The position numbers and the translations under genes are program-made. A DNA stretch of 64,000 nt, taken from Bacillota bacterium (GTDB lineage Bacteria > Bacillota > Clostridia > Christensenellales > SZUA-584). The notes under the pieces were generated by a model. It was not told where the DNA came from. It did no database searches and was given only the letters and a program-made list of their open reading frames with translations. Below are positions 35,195 to 44,833 of this stretch, piece after piece. Each line of letters opens with the position of its first letter. Position 1 is the stretch's first letter. The DNA is taken from NCBI GenBank assembly GCA_023406895.1, contig JAEXTV010000020.1:35570-99569 (forward strand). Reading direction: 5' to 3'.

Positions 35195-35647
35195 TTAAAG
35201 CGCATACTTTTTCAGCCCACCGAGATCAAAAGGCGGCGATGCGCAGGGTGGCGCGCTTTCGCTCAAGGCCCCCGTGGCTTCCAGCTGTTTTAAGTCCATT
35301 GATGTCGGTTTGTCGCGTTCTTCCCAATACCTCTGCACATGCAGCATGGCCATTTCAAGAATGCGGCTTAACGCTTCATTGGGTCTAACCGCCGGATTGC
35401 GCGCATCCATTTCCATCACATAGCCTTCGCGCCAAAGCGCCAGCATGCTTCGTGTGACCCCAAGCGCAATGCAAAGGCCGGATATGCTGTATTTTCCGGA
35501 TTCCTCCGCATCTTTCAAATACGCGTCAATGCGCTGTCGGACAGCATCCAAATCGATATTCCAGCCGTCCTGCGTCTGCACAGCGTACGCGCTGTCTCCG
35601 TGTTCTTTCATCATCGTTCCGCTCACACGCTTCTTTCTTTTCGCCAT
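35195..35647 (-). CDS. Phage terminase small subunit-like protein
   Basis: Protein of 150 residues. N-terminal basic stretch (MAKRKKRVSGTMMKEHGDS), then a helix-turn-helix-like segment (ISGLCIALGVTRSMLALWR) and a C-terminal part rich in charged residues. This is the usual layout of terminase small subunits that bind the packaging site. It stands 400 bp upstream of the large subunit, separated by a ferredoxin gene. ATG 35647 follows GGTGAGG. Confidence 0.72.
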   Translation of the reverse strand: MAKRKKRVSGTMMKEHGDSAYAVQTQDGWNIDLDAVRQRIDAYLKDAEESGKYSISGLCIALGVTRSMLALWREGYVMEMDARNPAVRPNEALSRILEMAMLHVQRYWEERDKPTSMDLKQLEATGALSESAPPCASPPFDLGGLKKYAL

Positions 35648-35871
35648 ACATGCCTCACCTTTCATATATCACCTATGAGTGTGTCTGAGCTTAACTCAAA
35701 ACATACCTCAAAACAGCTCATATATGATTTTTATACTCATCGCTTTTTATGTTTAATGATTGATTTTGTGGTGGATATATGTACAGATTGTAAAAACATA
35801 TGCTCATTACATACGGATATGATATATTTAATTGATGCTTTTTTATTGACTTACTTTTCAGGAGGATATCT

Positions 35872-37557
35872 ATGAATTGTTCTCAGTGTGGTTCTCCCCT
35901 TTCAGAAGGTTCCCGGTTTTGTCAGGTTTGCGGCACGCCGGTTCAGGAGCAGCCCAGCGCCCCGCCACAGGCTCCTCAGCCCTCGTCTCCCCAACAACCG
36001 GATTATCAGCCATATGCGCAGCAGCCGTATACACAGCAGCCGTATACACAGCAGTCATATACACAGCAGTCATATACACAGCAGTCGTATGGACAGCAGC
36101 CGTATGGACAGCAGCCGTATACACAACCGCCTTATGGCCCCATGCCCCCATATAAAAAAAGGACGAAGCTCGTTGTCAGCCTCATCGCCATTGGCGCAGT
36201 CCTTATTGCGGCCGCCGTTTGTATTTACTTGTTTGCGCTTTCAGGCACACCTCTGCCCGGGCAGTGGGTTTGTGAGGAGCGCGGGCAGGTTCTCGTGTTC
36301 AACGATGATAGTACCGTCACCGGATACAGCCTGACAGGTATCGTCGAGGGCAAATTTGATTATGATAAGAGCAAAGGGGAGGGCACAATCACCGCAAACA
36401 GCACAGAATTGTCCTTTAAAATTGACAAGAACAGCCTCATCTTAACCGACGAGCAAAATGATGATGAATCAACTTTCGTTAAGGCTGACAATAAGAGCGA
36501 CCCCGAGGAGCTTGTTTTAAACGCTCTTGACGGGCTCTGGAGCTGCGAGGATATCGGTGAGGTTCTGTCGTTTAAAAACGGAAAGATAGATGTTTACTCG
36601 GGTTATGGTGATTTTAACGGCACCTACACCTATGATATCGACAAAGGCGAGGGATCTTTTACGGTCAACGATACGAATTTTGTATTCTATGCCGATTACA
36701 ACATACTCCATGTGTCCGATACGGGAGATTATATTCCGGCCGATAAAAACCTCGATATCAAAGCTTTTGTCGCGGCGCACGCGATGCCGATCGCGGGGCT
36801 TTGGTACGACACCTCGGGCACTTACGGCACCATCGAATTCTATACGGACGGCACCGCGCAGATCGTTATGCTTGACCAGCCGGTCTCCGCGACCTACACC
36901 TTTGACGTCGCCTCGGGAACAGGCACGCTGACTTCCGAGACCGGGCAATCGTCTGCGATGACATATCAAGATGGTAAGATTGAAATTGACGGCATCACCT
37001 ATTCGCAGGAGACTGTGGAACAAATGGGTGCCGATGACGTGGCGTCCATCACCGGCACGTGGTATGAATCAACGGGAACCTACGGCGAGCTCTCGCTGTC
37101 CGAAGACGGCAATGTCGTCATTACAATGGGCAACGCTTATGTCTACGGCACATACACCTACGACCCGTTAACCCAAACCGGTGTGATGGAATTGGAGATA
37201 GAAAATGCCACCGAGCCCTGGAACTTCACTTTCAATGGTGAGGTTCTGAATGTTTCCGACATGATGTACACACGCGACTACGTCGCTCCGATTTCTTCTT
37301 CCGATATCACCGGTTTATGGTACGATGCGGCGGGCCAATCCGGCACCATCAACTTTTATGAAGACAACAGCGTGCTGATTGACGGCTATGGGCAGTCATT
37401 CACCGGCATGTATTCGTATGACCCTATTGCGGGAACCGGTACGGTAACCATTTCGGGCGCCTCAGATCCGTATGACGGGACGATCACATTTGACGGCAGC
37501 TACTTGTACTTTAACAATACTCAATACACGCGGGACTATGTGGCACAGCCCGAATAG
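35872..37557 (+). CDS. Zinc-ribbon, membrane-anchored multidomain protein
   Basis: Protein of 561 residues. Residues 1-24 form a zinc ribbon (CSQCGSPLSEGSRFCQVCG), then a Gln/Pro/Tyr-rich tract (about 46-88) made of short YTQQP/YTQQS repeats, a transmembrane helix (about 99-121) and an extracellular part of about 440 residues built from four to five similar lipocalin-like modules (GLWYDTSGTYGTIEFYTDG, GTWYESTGTYGELSL, GLWYDAAGQSGTINFY). ATG 35872 follows AGGAGGA. The type is common in Clostridia; no role is known. Confidence 0.85.
   Translation: MNCSQCGSPLSEGSRFCQVCGTPVQEQPSAPPQAPQPSSPQQPDYQPYAQQPYTQQPYTQQSYTQQSYTQQSYGQQPYGQQPYTQPPYGPMPPYKKRTKLVVSLIAIGAVLIAAAVCIYLFALSGTPLPGQWVCEERGQVLVFNDDSTVTGYSLTGIVEGKFDYDKSKGEGTITANSTELSFKIDKNSLILTDEQNDDESTFVKADNKSDPEELVLNALDGLWSCEDIGEVLSFKNGKIDVYSGYGDFNGTYTYDIDKGEGSFTVNDTNFVFYADYNILHVSDTGDYIPADKNLDIKAFVAAHAMPIAGLWYDTSGTYGTIEFYTDGTAQIVMLDQPVSATYTFDVASGTGTLTSETGQSSAMTYQDGKIEIDGITYSQETVEQMGADDVASITGTWYESTGTYGELSLSEDGNVVITMGNAYVYGTYTYDPLTQTGVMELEIENATEPWNFTFNGEVLNVSDMMYTRDYVAPISSSDITGLWYDAAGQSGTINFYEDNSVLIDGYGQSFTGMYSYDPIAGTGTVTISGASDPYDGTITFDGSYLYFNNTQYTRDYVAQPE
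36007..36126 (+). repeat. Tandem 15-bp coding repeat
   Basis: Seven to eight tandem copies of TATACACAGCAGYCR (variants TATGGACAGCAG) encoding YTQQP/S/G inside the zinc-ribbon gene. In-frame, so copy number can change without breaking the gene. Confidence 0.85.
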
Positions 37558-37975
37558 CCGATAATGATTTTAGTCGAACTATGAATCATCATGAGAAGCG
37601 GAAAAAGTGATACAGCAATAGATTGTTCTGTCGCTGCCGCTCCCTCAGAATGACGGCATAGACGACTATCTCGCAGTCTCAAGCGGCGCAAAAAATTTGC
37701 GGCGCTTAAGATTGACAAAAAGGCTTCTTATCGTGGCCCCCTCTGACGAGGGGGCTGTCACCGATAGGTGACTGGGGGAGAGAAAATGGCTTGAAAAACG
37801 GTCACTCCCTCCGGCACTTCGTGCCACCTCCCGGTCCATCCTTTTGGGATAGTCGTCTGAGGGAGGCTTAAATACACTTTATCGACAGTCTCAAGCGGCG
37901 CAAAAAAAATTGCGCCGCTTTTTGTATAGCCGCAAAATTGCTGCACATACTAATCCCATGAGGTGGTGAAGTAAA
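37558..37975. repeat. Repeats and hairpins behind the zinc-ribbon gene
   Basis: Contains two similar inverted repeats, AAGCGGCGCAAA...TTTGCGGCGCTT (37681-37707) and AAGCGGCGCAA...TTGCGCCGCTTTTT (37893-37924, terminator-like in the plus direction), and between them a family D repeat (37735-37805, GAGGGGGCTGTCACCGATAG). Confidence 0.75.
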
Positions 37976-38101
37976 GTGTTCTCGCAACATGAACTTGACA
38001 ACTTCAGAGACCTGGAAATGAGGGTGACACACCTGAGTCCAGGTGACCAGCAACAGGGCAGGATCATCCTGCCCGTTGTTATTTCCGGCATTTTCTTCTG
38101 A
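37976..38101 (+). CDS. Possible 41-residue small protein
   Basis: GTG 37976 with AGGTGG 9 bp upstream. The product MFSQHELDNFRDLEMRVTHL is followed by SPGDQQQGRIILPVVISGIFF; it is amphipathic and ends in a hydrophobic stretch. A perfect hairpin GGGCAGGATCATCCTGCCC (38056-38074) lies inside it. Codon pattern and ribosome site favour a real gene, but the hairpin could instead be a regulatory element. No family recognised. Confidence 0.4.
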   Translation: MFSQHELDNFRDLEMRVTHLSPGDQQQGRIILPVVISGIFF

Positions 38102-38189
38102 TCGTTTTCGCTTTATCAGGCAGAGTGTCCGCCTTTTGGATATCTTTAAGCAGTCACTTTATCGTATCCTGTCCCAATTCAACAGCAAA

Positions 38190-38219
38190 GCAGCCCCGTC
38201 CAAAAGCGGACGAGGCTGC
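38190..38219 (-). terminator. Terminator of the xylulokinase gene
   Basis: GCAGCCTCGTCC...GGACGGGGCTGC stem of 12 bp on the minus strand, followed by TTTGCTGTT. Just behind the gene stop. Confidence 0.7.
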
Positions 38220-38237
38220 ATAAAATACTTATTGATC

Positions 38238-39737
38238 TTAGTACGCTGTCTGTCTGAAACGCGCTTTCAGATCCTGATAGAGGCCCGAGTAATTCTTGAA
38301 CACCTTGTTGTAGATCTCCACATTTTCGGGGATCGGCTGCGTTACCGTGTCGACGGAGAGCATTTCCGCCGCATGCTCGATGCTTTTCCAAATTCCCGCG
38401 CCGACACCCGCAACCACTGCCGCGCCGTAAGCACCGCCTTCCGCCGCGCCGATCAGCGTTTTCACGGGCAGGCCCATGATGTCCGCCTGAATCTGCCGCC
38501 AGATTGCACTCTTAGCCGCGCCGCCGGACGACACCACATCCGCGGGCTTCATGCCGGGCTTGGATGAAAGAATCAGCTCATAAATCTCACGCAGGCCGAA
38601 CGTCACGCCTTCCATCACCGCACGCGCCATATCGCCCCGGTTGCTCGTGACCGAGAGGCCATAGAAAACCCCTCTTGCGTACGGATCGGGATGCGGAGCG
38701 CGCTCGCCTGTGAGGTACGGCAGGAATATGACGCCGTTCGCGCCCGCGGGGCTCTGCGCCGCCGCCGCGTCGATCGCCTTGAACGAATCGTTTTCATGGA
38801 ATGTATTTTTAAACCATTCCATTGATCCGCCCGATGAAAGTTGGCAGCCGAATGCCTGCCATTTGTTTTTATCGTTGTTGCAGAAGAACTGCACCTTACC
38901 GCCCGCGTTCTTGCCGAAGCCGTCGAGCGCCATCGAAACGACGCCTGAGGTCCCGATGATAAAGCCGATGGTGCCTTCCTTCACAATACCCATGCCCGTC
39001 GTCTGTATCACGGCATCGCCGCCGCCCGCATACGCCGGCAGCCCCTCGGGCAGTCCCGTAAGTGCCGCTGCCTGTTTGGTGACGGTACCCGCAACCTCAT
39101 CCGACTCGAACGCTTCGGGGAATATCGCTTTATCAAGGCCCAAAATATTGATCAGCTTATCGCTCCAGATGCGTTTTTCCACATCGAACAGCCCCGTACC
39201 TGACGCATCCGATACTTCGGTGCATATGCGCCCCGTCATCAGATAGCGGATATAATCCTTCGGCATCATAAAATGCCGCATTTTTGCATAGTTGTCCGGT
39301 TCGTTTTTCTTAACCCAGACGATCTTGCCGCCCGTAAAACCGGTCAGCATCGTATTGTTGGTGTAAGACAAAAGTCCTTCCAGCCCGCCCGCAGCCGCGA
39401 TGATCTCCTCGCATTCCTTATCGGTACGCTGATCGTTCCAGAGTATCGCGGGGCGGATCACGTTGTTGCTGTCATCCAGCGCCACAAGGCCGTGCATCTG
39501 TCCTGAGTACGACACACCGAGAATGTCTGATGCGTTCACGCCGCTTTGCTCCACAGCCGCCTTCATGGCGGCGCAGGTGCCTTCCCACCAGTCAGCCGGG
39601 TCTTGTTCTGACCAGCCGGGCTTGGGCGTACTCACCGGATAATTGCGCGTCTGCGACGCAGCCACATGTCCGTCCTCTCCCACGATGATGCATTTGACTC
39701 CCGATGTCCCCACATCGATACCGGCAACATATTTCAT
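38238..39737 (-). CDS. xylB: Xylulokinase
   Basis: Protein of 499 residues, the usual FGGY-kinase length. N-terminal GIDVGTSGVKCIIV (phosphate-binding), GVSYSGQMHGLVALD and AILWNDQRT (sugar-binding loop), the second ATP motif in GTSGVVSMALDG and the C-terminal GGAAKSAIWRQIQADIMGL. These match xylulokinase better than glycerol or gluconate kinases. It phosphorylates D-xylulose to xylulose 5-phosphate in the cytoplasm. ATG 39737 follows AAAAGGAG. No xylose isomerase or transporter is adjacent, so it may be used for another pentulose. Confidence 0.92.
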   Translation of the reverse strand: MKYVAGIDVGTSGVKCIIVGEDGHVAASQTRNYPVSTPKPGWSEQDPADWWEGTCAAMKAAVEQSGVNASDILGVSYSGQMHGLVALDDSNNVIRPAILWNDQRTDKECEEIIAAAGGLEGLLSYTNNTMLTGFTGGKIVWVKKNEPDNYAKMRHFMMPKDYIRYLMTGRICTEVSDASGTGLFDVEKRIWSDKLINILGLDKAIFPEAFESDEVAGTVTKQAAALTGLPEGLPAYAGGGDAVIQTTGMGIVKEGTIGFIIGTSGVVSMALDGFGKNAGGKVQFFCNNDKNKWQAFGCQLSSGGSMEWFKNTFHENDSFKAIDAAAAQSPAGANGVIFLPYLTGERAPHPDPYARGVFYGLSVTSNRGDMARAVMEGVTFGLREIYELILSSKPGMKPADVVSSGGAAKSAIWRQIQADIMGLPVKTLIGAAEGGAYGAAVVAGVGAGIWKSIEHAAEMLSVDTVTQPIPENVEIYNKVFKNYSGLYQDLKARFRQTAY

Positions 39738-40115
39738 AAGCATTCTCCTTTTAACTGTTAAAATTCCACAGATAGTCAGGTTAATTCTATACATAGCCTC
39801 ATTTATTCACAATACACATTCTCATCATAAATGAGGAAATTTTTAACCACTATTATGTACCACGGAAATTGGCGGAATAAACAACAAAAACAACATTGCG
39901 ATGCAGACGATTGCTGATAAAATCAAAAGCTGCTTGGAATATCACAAGGTATACGGACGGACTGAAAAGTCGTGAAAAATGAACCGGGGCCCTTTCACAT
40001 GTCAGATAATCGGGATTATACTGCTCAGACGATTTTTCATGTGACTTTCCTTGCATTGACAAAATGTGTCGTGAGAGTATACTGTCTTTAGCATATAAGA
40101 AAGGCAGAAAACATA
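39738..40115. other. Intergenic region with promoter
   Basis: About 380 bp of AT-rich DNA between divergent genes. The plus-strand promoter is listed separately; no RNA or repeat is recognised. Confidence 0.5.
40056..40083 (+). promoter_or_regulatory. Sigma-A promoter of the lipoprotein gene
   Basis: TTGACA (40056-40061), 16-bp spacer, TATACT (40078-40083), 33 bp before the start codon. Confidence 0.65.
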
Positions 40116-40682
40116 ATGAAAAAGAACACTCATTTTCTTTTACTTGTGATGGTCTTAATCACGCTCTTAAGCGCCTGTTCTGTTCCGGTCAGTGTGACAA
40201 CTCAACCGGCTGCCACGCCGTCAGCTGAGGCGTCAGCCGAGATCTCCGCCACACCGTCCGCCATCGATACGGTTTCCGAAGCGTCCATTGCGCCGTCAGC
40301 CTCTCAGCCGGGCAGCGACATTGCCGCTCAGACCAAAGAGTTTTTGCTGCACGGACAGGAGGATCTGCCCGAAGCGGGCAAGCTTCATTGGACGCAGGCG
40401 TTCCTTGACCAGGTTGATATCAATGCTGTCTATCAGCAGTATCTTTCCGGCGGCGGAAAAGCCGACGACATCACCGACTTTGCGGAATATCTCACCGAAA
40501 ACGCGCCGGTTCCGGGCAACTGGAGAGAGCTTTTTGAAGCGAATCTGCTGGCCCAGTATGGCGTGAAGCCGAGCAGCTATGAAGACCTTGGCGATCACTA
40601 TTACCAAGTCTACATCATGAACGAGGGTAAGGAAGTCCCCTTCGTGGGTCTGAACGCACGAACCGGTTACTTCCATGGTTAA
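40116..40682 (+). CDS. Hypothetical lipoprotein
   Basis: Protein of 188 residues: signal with lipobox LLSAC (about 17-21), a long Ala/Ser/Thr/Pro linker (to about 65) and a soluble, acidic domain (WTQAFLDQVDINAVYQQYLS, then VNARTGYFHG-like end). Family not recognised; the C-terminal domain ends like a small stress or PepSY-like surface domain but this is not firm. It lies 42 bp upstream of the isochorismatase gene, so the two may share the promoter at 40056. Confidence 0.75.
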   Translation: MKKNTHFLLLVMVLITLLSACSVPVSVTTQPAATPSAEASAEISATPSAIDTVSEASIAPSASQPGSDIAAQTKEFLLHGQEDLPEAGKLHWTQAFLDQVDINAVYQQYLSGGGKADDITDFAEYLTENAPVPGNWRELFEANLLAQYGVKPSSYEDLGDHYYQVYIMNEGKEVPFVGLNARTGYFHG

Positions 40683-40724
40683 TAAACGCAAGCAGAATGG
40701 GATTCTGCGGATAAAGGAGCACAT

Positions 40725-41270
40725 ATGAAAAAGGCTTTACTCCTCATCGACATTCAAAACGACTACTTCCCGGGCGGCAAAACAGAGCTGCATGAACCGC
40801 TCAAAGCGCTCGGTCATGCCGAACGCGTCTTAAAAAGGTTCCGCGAAAACGGCGATCCCGTGATTCATGTGCAGCACATCAGCATCAACGAAGGTGCGCG
40901 GTACTTTTTGCCCGGCACCGACGGCGCGAAAATCCATGAACGGCTGACGCCGCTTGCAACGGAGCATGTTGTTGTGAAGCACGAGCCGAGCAGTTTTTTC
41001 GGCACCAATCTGCTGGACATACTGCGCAAGGAGGGCATTACCGATCTGGTGGTGTGCGGCATGATGAGCCAAATGTGCATTGATACCACGGTGCGTGCCT
41101 GTAAGGATCACAGGCTTAAAGTCACGCTGCTCGAGGATGCCTGCACCACAAAGGATCTGACGTTCCAAGGCACGGTTATCCCCGCCCAGACGATTCACAT
41201 TTCGTTCATGGCGGCGATGAACGGCATGTTTGCAAATGTGATAACGACCGAGGAATACTTGTCTGAATAA
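40725..41270 (+). CDS. Isochorismatase-family cysteine hydrolase
   Basis: Protein of 181 residues with the catalytic triad in place: Asp9 (ALLLIDIQNDY), Lys85 (VVKHEPSSF) and Cys118 (GMMSQMCIDTTVR), as in nicotinamidase/isochorismatase proteins. Substrate (nicotinamide, N-carbamoyl compound or isochorismate) cannot be told. ATG 40725 follows AAAGGAG. Followed by a strong terminator. Confidence 0.9.
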   Translation: MKKALLLIDIQNDYFPGGKTELHEPLKALGHAERVLKRFRENGDPVIHVQHISINEGARYFLPGTDGAKIHERLTPLATEHVVVKHEPSSFFGTNLLDILRKEGITDLVVCGMMSQMCIDTTVRACKDHRLKVTLLEDACTTKDLTFQGTVIPAQTIHISFMAAMNGMFANVITTEEYLSE

Positions 41271-41283
41271 AGCAATACGAGAC

Positions 41284-41316
41284 TTGGCGCGGCAATATGT
41301 CGCGCCTTTTTCGTTT
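41284..41316 (+). terminator. Terminator of the isochorismatase gene
   Basis: GGCGCG...CGCGCC hairpin with a nine-base loop, then TTTTTCG. Confidence 0.85.
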
Positions 41317-41476
41317 GATTCGCAGGGGCGGCCATTGGCCCCCGCTGTTCAAGTGTACTGTCCGCTTTCTTCGTCACTCCTTATATTTGCATATGGTTTA
41401 TCGTCATAATTCAATAGCTATTATATAGGTATTATGTTATTATTTATTATATAAACTACAATATGGAGAATATAAT

Positions 41477-42169
41477 ATGGAAAAGATCAATGATGTTAAT
41501 GACAAATACGAAGATCTTAAAAAGCAGTATATACATGATCTAACTTCACACAGTAATGACAAGGAAGTTCTTCGCAAAGCTCTTGAATGTGCTCTTGATA
41601 GTAGACAATTTGAAATAACACTATACTGGAAGAGGGCGGCATATTTTTGGGCCTTTATCGGCGCGCTTTTCGCTGCGTATTTCGCGCTGCAAAAGCCAAT
41701 TTTATCAGATCATGAACTGCTCTTAGGAATCACAGTCGTTGGCTATATATTTACATGGTGCTGGTATCTCGTTAATCGTGGCAGCAAATACTGGCAGGAG
41801 AATTGGGAAATGCATGTAGATATGCTCGAAGATTCCGTAATGGGATCCCTTCATAAAACAGTTAAGAATCCTAAGAACTACAAATTTTATAAATTATTCA
41901 GTGGTTATCCTTTTTCTGCGACAGCAATTAACCAAGTATTAAACGTCACCGTTTTGATTGTATGGATCATTTTATTCTTTAAAAAACTTCAAATAGTTTT
42001 CAATCAAATATATACAGATACTGTTCCACTCTTAGGCCTAGTTTTTCTAATCAGTATCAGCATTGCCATTTCAATATTAACAAGAAGCAAACTGCCTCGA
42101 CATGGAGAAAACTCTATTTACACCAGCAGTAAATCCAAAATTGTGAAGAAGTATGGTACAAAAGAATAA
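41477..42169 (+). CDS. RipA-like octameric membrane protein
   Basis: Protein of 230 residues. N-terminal coiled-coil-like stretch, then the motif FEITLYWKRAAYFWAFIGA opening a membrane helix, a second helix (LGITVVGYIFTWCWYL), then NRGSKYWQENWEMHVDMLED and two further C-terminal helices. This order matches the RipA-like octameric membrane family, described from Francisella, where the protein is needed for growth inside host cells; its role in a clostridium is unknown. AT-rich relative to its neighbours. Confidence 0.7.
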   Translation: MEKINDVNDKYEDLKKQYIHDLTSHSNDKEVLRKALECALDSRQFEITLYWKRAAYFWAFIGALFAAYFALQKPILSDHELLLGITVVGYIFTWCWYLVNRGSKYWQENWEMHVDMLEDSVMGSLHKTVKNPKNYKFYKLFSGYPFSATAINQVLNVTVLIVWIILFFKKLQIVFNQIYTDTVPLLGLVFLISISIAISILTRSKLPRHGENSIYTSSKSKIVKKYGTKE

Positions 42170-42737
42170 TCATCATGCTGTTTTATAAGATCTCTCAGCT
42201 TAAGCTGACTGAGGACTGGATAATAAATTTTTGCGCTAAACATGGGATGTTTCGTTACACTGCACTAAGCATGACAGAAGCAGATAAGAGCAATCTCTGT
42301 CTTATTCCCGTCCTTTGTCCATATAAAAAGGCTCCTTTTGAACGGAGTCTTACTCGTAATAAAGAAATGTCTCATCCGTGAAGTGAGGCGATGTTCCAAG
42401 CCACCCTTGGCTCCCTCTGGAGGAAGCTCAGCTTTATGAAAAACCTCTACCTGTCATGCTGAGGAGCGAAGCGACGTGAGCATCCCATGTTAAAATGCTT
42501 TAAACATGGGATTTCAGTCCACTGCGTAGTCGATCGCTTACGTTTGCTCGAAATGACAGAAGCAGATAAGAGCAATCTCAATCTGATTCCCGATCTCTAT
42601 TCATATGACAATGGCTCCTTTGGAAAGGAGCTGTCAGCTATGCTGACTGAGGATTGTCTTCTCTGCGGAACGGTCGAGACCATTCCCTACAGTTCGTGCA
42701 GTCATTTGTTTAAAGATATAAAGAAAGCCGCGTTGTT
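42170..42737. repeat. Repeat field with a family A unit
   Basis: About 570 bp. A full family A unit at 42452-42558 (TGTCATGCTGAGGAGCGAAG ... CTCGAAATGACA with an inner CATCCCATG/CATGGGAT stem), a partial one at about 42231-42275, and two copies of ACAGAAGCAGATAAGAGCAA (42271-42290 and 42556-42575). A family C tail follows (42605-42657, CTGTCAGCTATGCTGACTGAG). No gene. Confidence 0.75.
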
Positions 42738-44468
42738 TCACTCCCGAAACTGGCTGTTATAAAGCTTCGCGTACGCCCCATTCCGCGCCAGCAGCCCCTC
42801 GTGCGTCCCGCGTTCCGCCACGCCCTCCTCATCAATCACAATAATCTCATCCGCGTTCTTCACGGTGGAAAGCCTGTGCGCAATCACCAGCGTGGTGCGC
42901 CCCACCGCCAGCTCCTCAAACGCCTTTTGTATGCGCTTCTCCGTCACACTGTCGAGAGCGGATGTCGCCTCGTCGAGTATCAGCACCGGCGGATTTTTCA
43001 GGAATATACGCGCAATCGATATGCGCTGCTTTTGCCCGCCCGAAAGCCTTATGCCGCGCTCCCCCACCTGCGTGTCGTAGCCGTTCTCCATCTCCATAAT
43101 CATGTCGTGAATCTCGGCGCGCTTCGCCGCTTCGATGATCTCGCTGTCCTTTGCGTCAATGCGCCCGTAACGGATGTTGTCCCGTATCGTGCCCGCGAAC
43201 AAAAACACGTCCTGCGAGACGATGCCAATGTTCTGGCGCAGCGAGAGCAGCGTGACGTCCTTAATGTCGTGCCCGTCTATCGTGATGCGCCCGCCGCTCG
43301 CCTCATAAAAGCGCGGTATCAGGTGACACAGCGTTGTTTTGCCGCCGCCCGACGGCCCCACGAGCGCGAGCGTCTTCCCCGCGTCGATCTTGAGATTGAG
43401 ATGCTCGAGCACCGTCTTCTTGTCGTTGTACGAAAAGCTCACGTCTTCAAACGCGATATCGCCCTTCACGTTTTCAAGCGTGATCGCGTCCGGCTTGTCG
43501 GTGATGTCGGGCTGCTCGCGCAGCAGCTCGCGAAAGCGGTGAAAGCCCGCCATGCCGCTCGAGAACTGCTCCATAAACGTAGAGAGCTTGCGTATCGGCT
43601 GCAGGAACGTCGAGACGTAGAGCGAGAACGTGATGAGCCCCACGTAATCAAACTCGCCCTGCATAATCAGATACCCGCCAAACGCAATCACCGCCACGCT
43701 GAACAGGCTCGTGAAAAACTCCACGCCGCTCGCAAACACAGCCATCGCCGAGTAAAACTCGCCTTTCGAGCGTTTAAAGCGCTCGTTGTTTTCCATGAAC
43801 TTATCCACTTCAAACGCTTCGTTGGTGAACGCCTTGGCCACACGCGCTCCCGATATGCTCGATTCGATTCCCGCGTTGATGCCCGCCGTTCGCTCCTTGA
43901 CGCGTTTGCTTGCGCGCATCATGCGCTTTCTCTGCATCAGCGTAAAGAGAATGCCGATCGGCACAAGAACGATAAGCACAAACGCGAGCTTCACGTTGAT
44001 GGTCAGCATCACGGAGAACGCGCCGATGATTGTGATCAGCGATATAAATAAATCCTCCGGGCCGTGGTGCGCCAGCTCGGTGATGTCAAACAGGTCGGTC
44101 GTCACATGCGACATCAGCTGCCCCGTCCGGTTCTTGTCGTAAAAGCGAAACGAGAGCTTTTGCATATGCGTGAACAGATCACGCCGCATGTCCGCCTCCA
44201 TGCGCACCCCGAGCGTGTGCCCCCAATATGTCACAATGTACATGAACAGCGCGCGCAGCAGATACGCTGCCACGAGCACGCCCATGATGAGGAAGAACGT
44301 GTCAAACAGCTTGGCGGGCAGCAGCGTCGTCATCGCGTAGCGTGACGCGAGCGGAAACACGAGATCGACCGCCGCAACCATCAGCGCGCAGAAAAGATCG
44401 AGAACAAAAAGCCGCCAGTGGCGGCGGTAATACGAAATAAAATGCCTAATTGTGCTTTTGTGTACCAT
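42738..44468 (-). CDS. ABC exporter, fused membrane and ATPase domains
   Basis: Protein of 576 residues. Six membrane helices in the first 320 residues (opening RRHWRLFVLDLFCALMVAAV), then an ATPase with Walker A GPSGGGKTTL, the signature LSGGQKQRISIARI and Walker B PVLILDEATSALD, ending with the H-loop VIAHRLST. This is a complete ABCB-type half transporter, probably working as a dimer with itself. Substrate (drug, lipid or peptide) unknown. The start is uncertain: ATG 44468 or 44477; the reading frame extends further upstream without a ribosome site. Confidence 0.88.
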   Translation of the reverse strand: MVHKSTIRHFISYYRRHWRLFVLDLFCALMVAAVDLVFPLASRYAMTTLLPAKLFDTFFLIMGVLVAAYLLRALFMYIVTYWGHTLGVRMEADMRRDLFTHMQKLSFRFYDKNRTGQLMSHVTTDLFDITELAHHGPEDLFISLITIIGAFSVMLTINVKLAFVLIVLVPIGILFTLMQRKRMMRASKRVKERTAGINAGIESSISGARVAKAFTNEAFEVDKFMENNERFKRSKGEFYSAMAVFASGVEFFTSLFSVAVIAFGGYLIMQGEFDYVGLITFSLYVSTFLQPIRKLSTFMEQFSSGMAGFHRFRELLREQPDITDKPDAITLENVKGDIAFEDVSFSYNDKKTVLEHLNLKIDAGKTLALVGPSGGGKTTLCHLIPRFYEASGGRITIDGHDIKDVTLLSLRQNIGIVSQDVFLFAGTIRDNIRYGRIDAKDSEIIEAAKRAEIHDMIMEMENGYDTQVGERGIRLSGGQKQRISIARIFLKNPPVLILDEATSALDSVTEKRIQKAFEELAVGRTTLVIAHRLSTVKNADEIIVIDEEGVAERGTHEGLLARNGAYAKLYNSQFRE

Positions 44469-44833
44469 GCTTACCATCCGTGTCGTTTTTACCCCGTCAT
44501 TATACCCCTGTTCACGCAATATAACAACGCAAAAAGGCAGAGCAGGGCTTTGGCACATTGGTCTAATCAACCTTCGGCAGATTAAATTTCTCACAGACGG
44601 CCTTGATAGCCTCGAGCTTAACTTAGCCAAACTGTTTATCACATCGCGTGTTGGTTCATTATATGCAGTACAGTACAGGACAATCAATGAGAGTGCTTGT
44701 TATGTGTCTTATTCATAGGCAATCTTTCGCATTTAACCATCGGTCATCCCCTGAGGGCAAGTTGTCGCCAAAATGCGATTGATGAGTTTATGATGCCATC
44801 TTTAAAACAGGATTATAAAAATATGCTGAAGCC

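Noticed and set aside
33336..35647. Intact prophage
   Set aside because: Only the terminase pair is present, with no integrase, portal, capsid, tail or lysis genes.
36007..36126. CRISPR or regulatory repeat
   Set aside because: The repeats are 15 bp with no spacers, in frame, and encode YTQQ units inside a gene.
42801..44051. 416-residue plus-strand frame opposite the ABC transporter
   Set aside because: Arg/His-rich antisense shadow of a well-supported transporter; no ribosome site or family.
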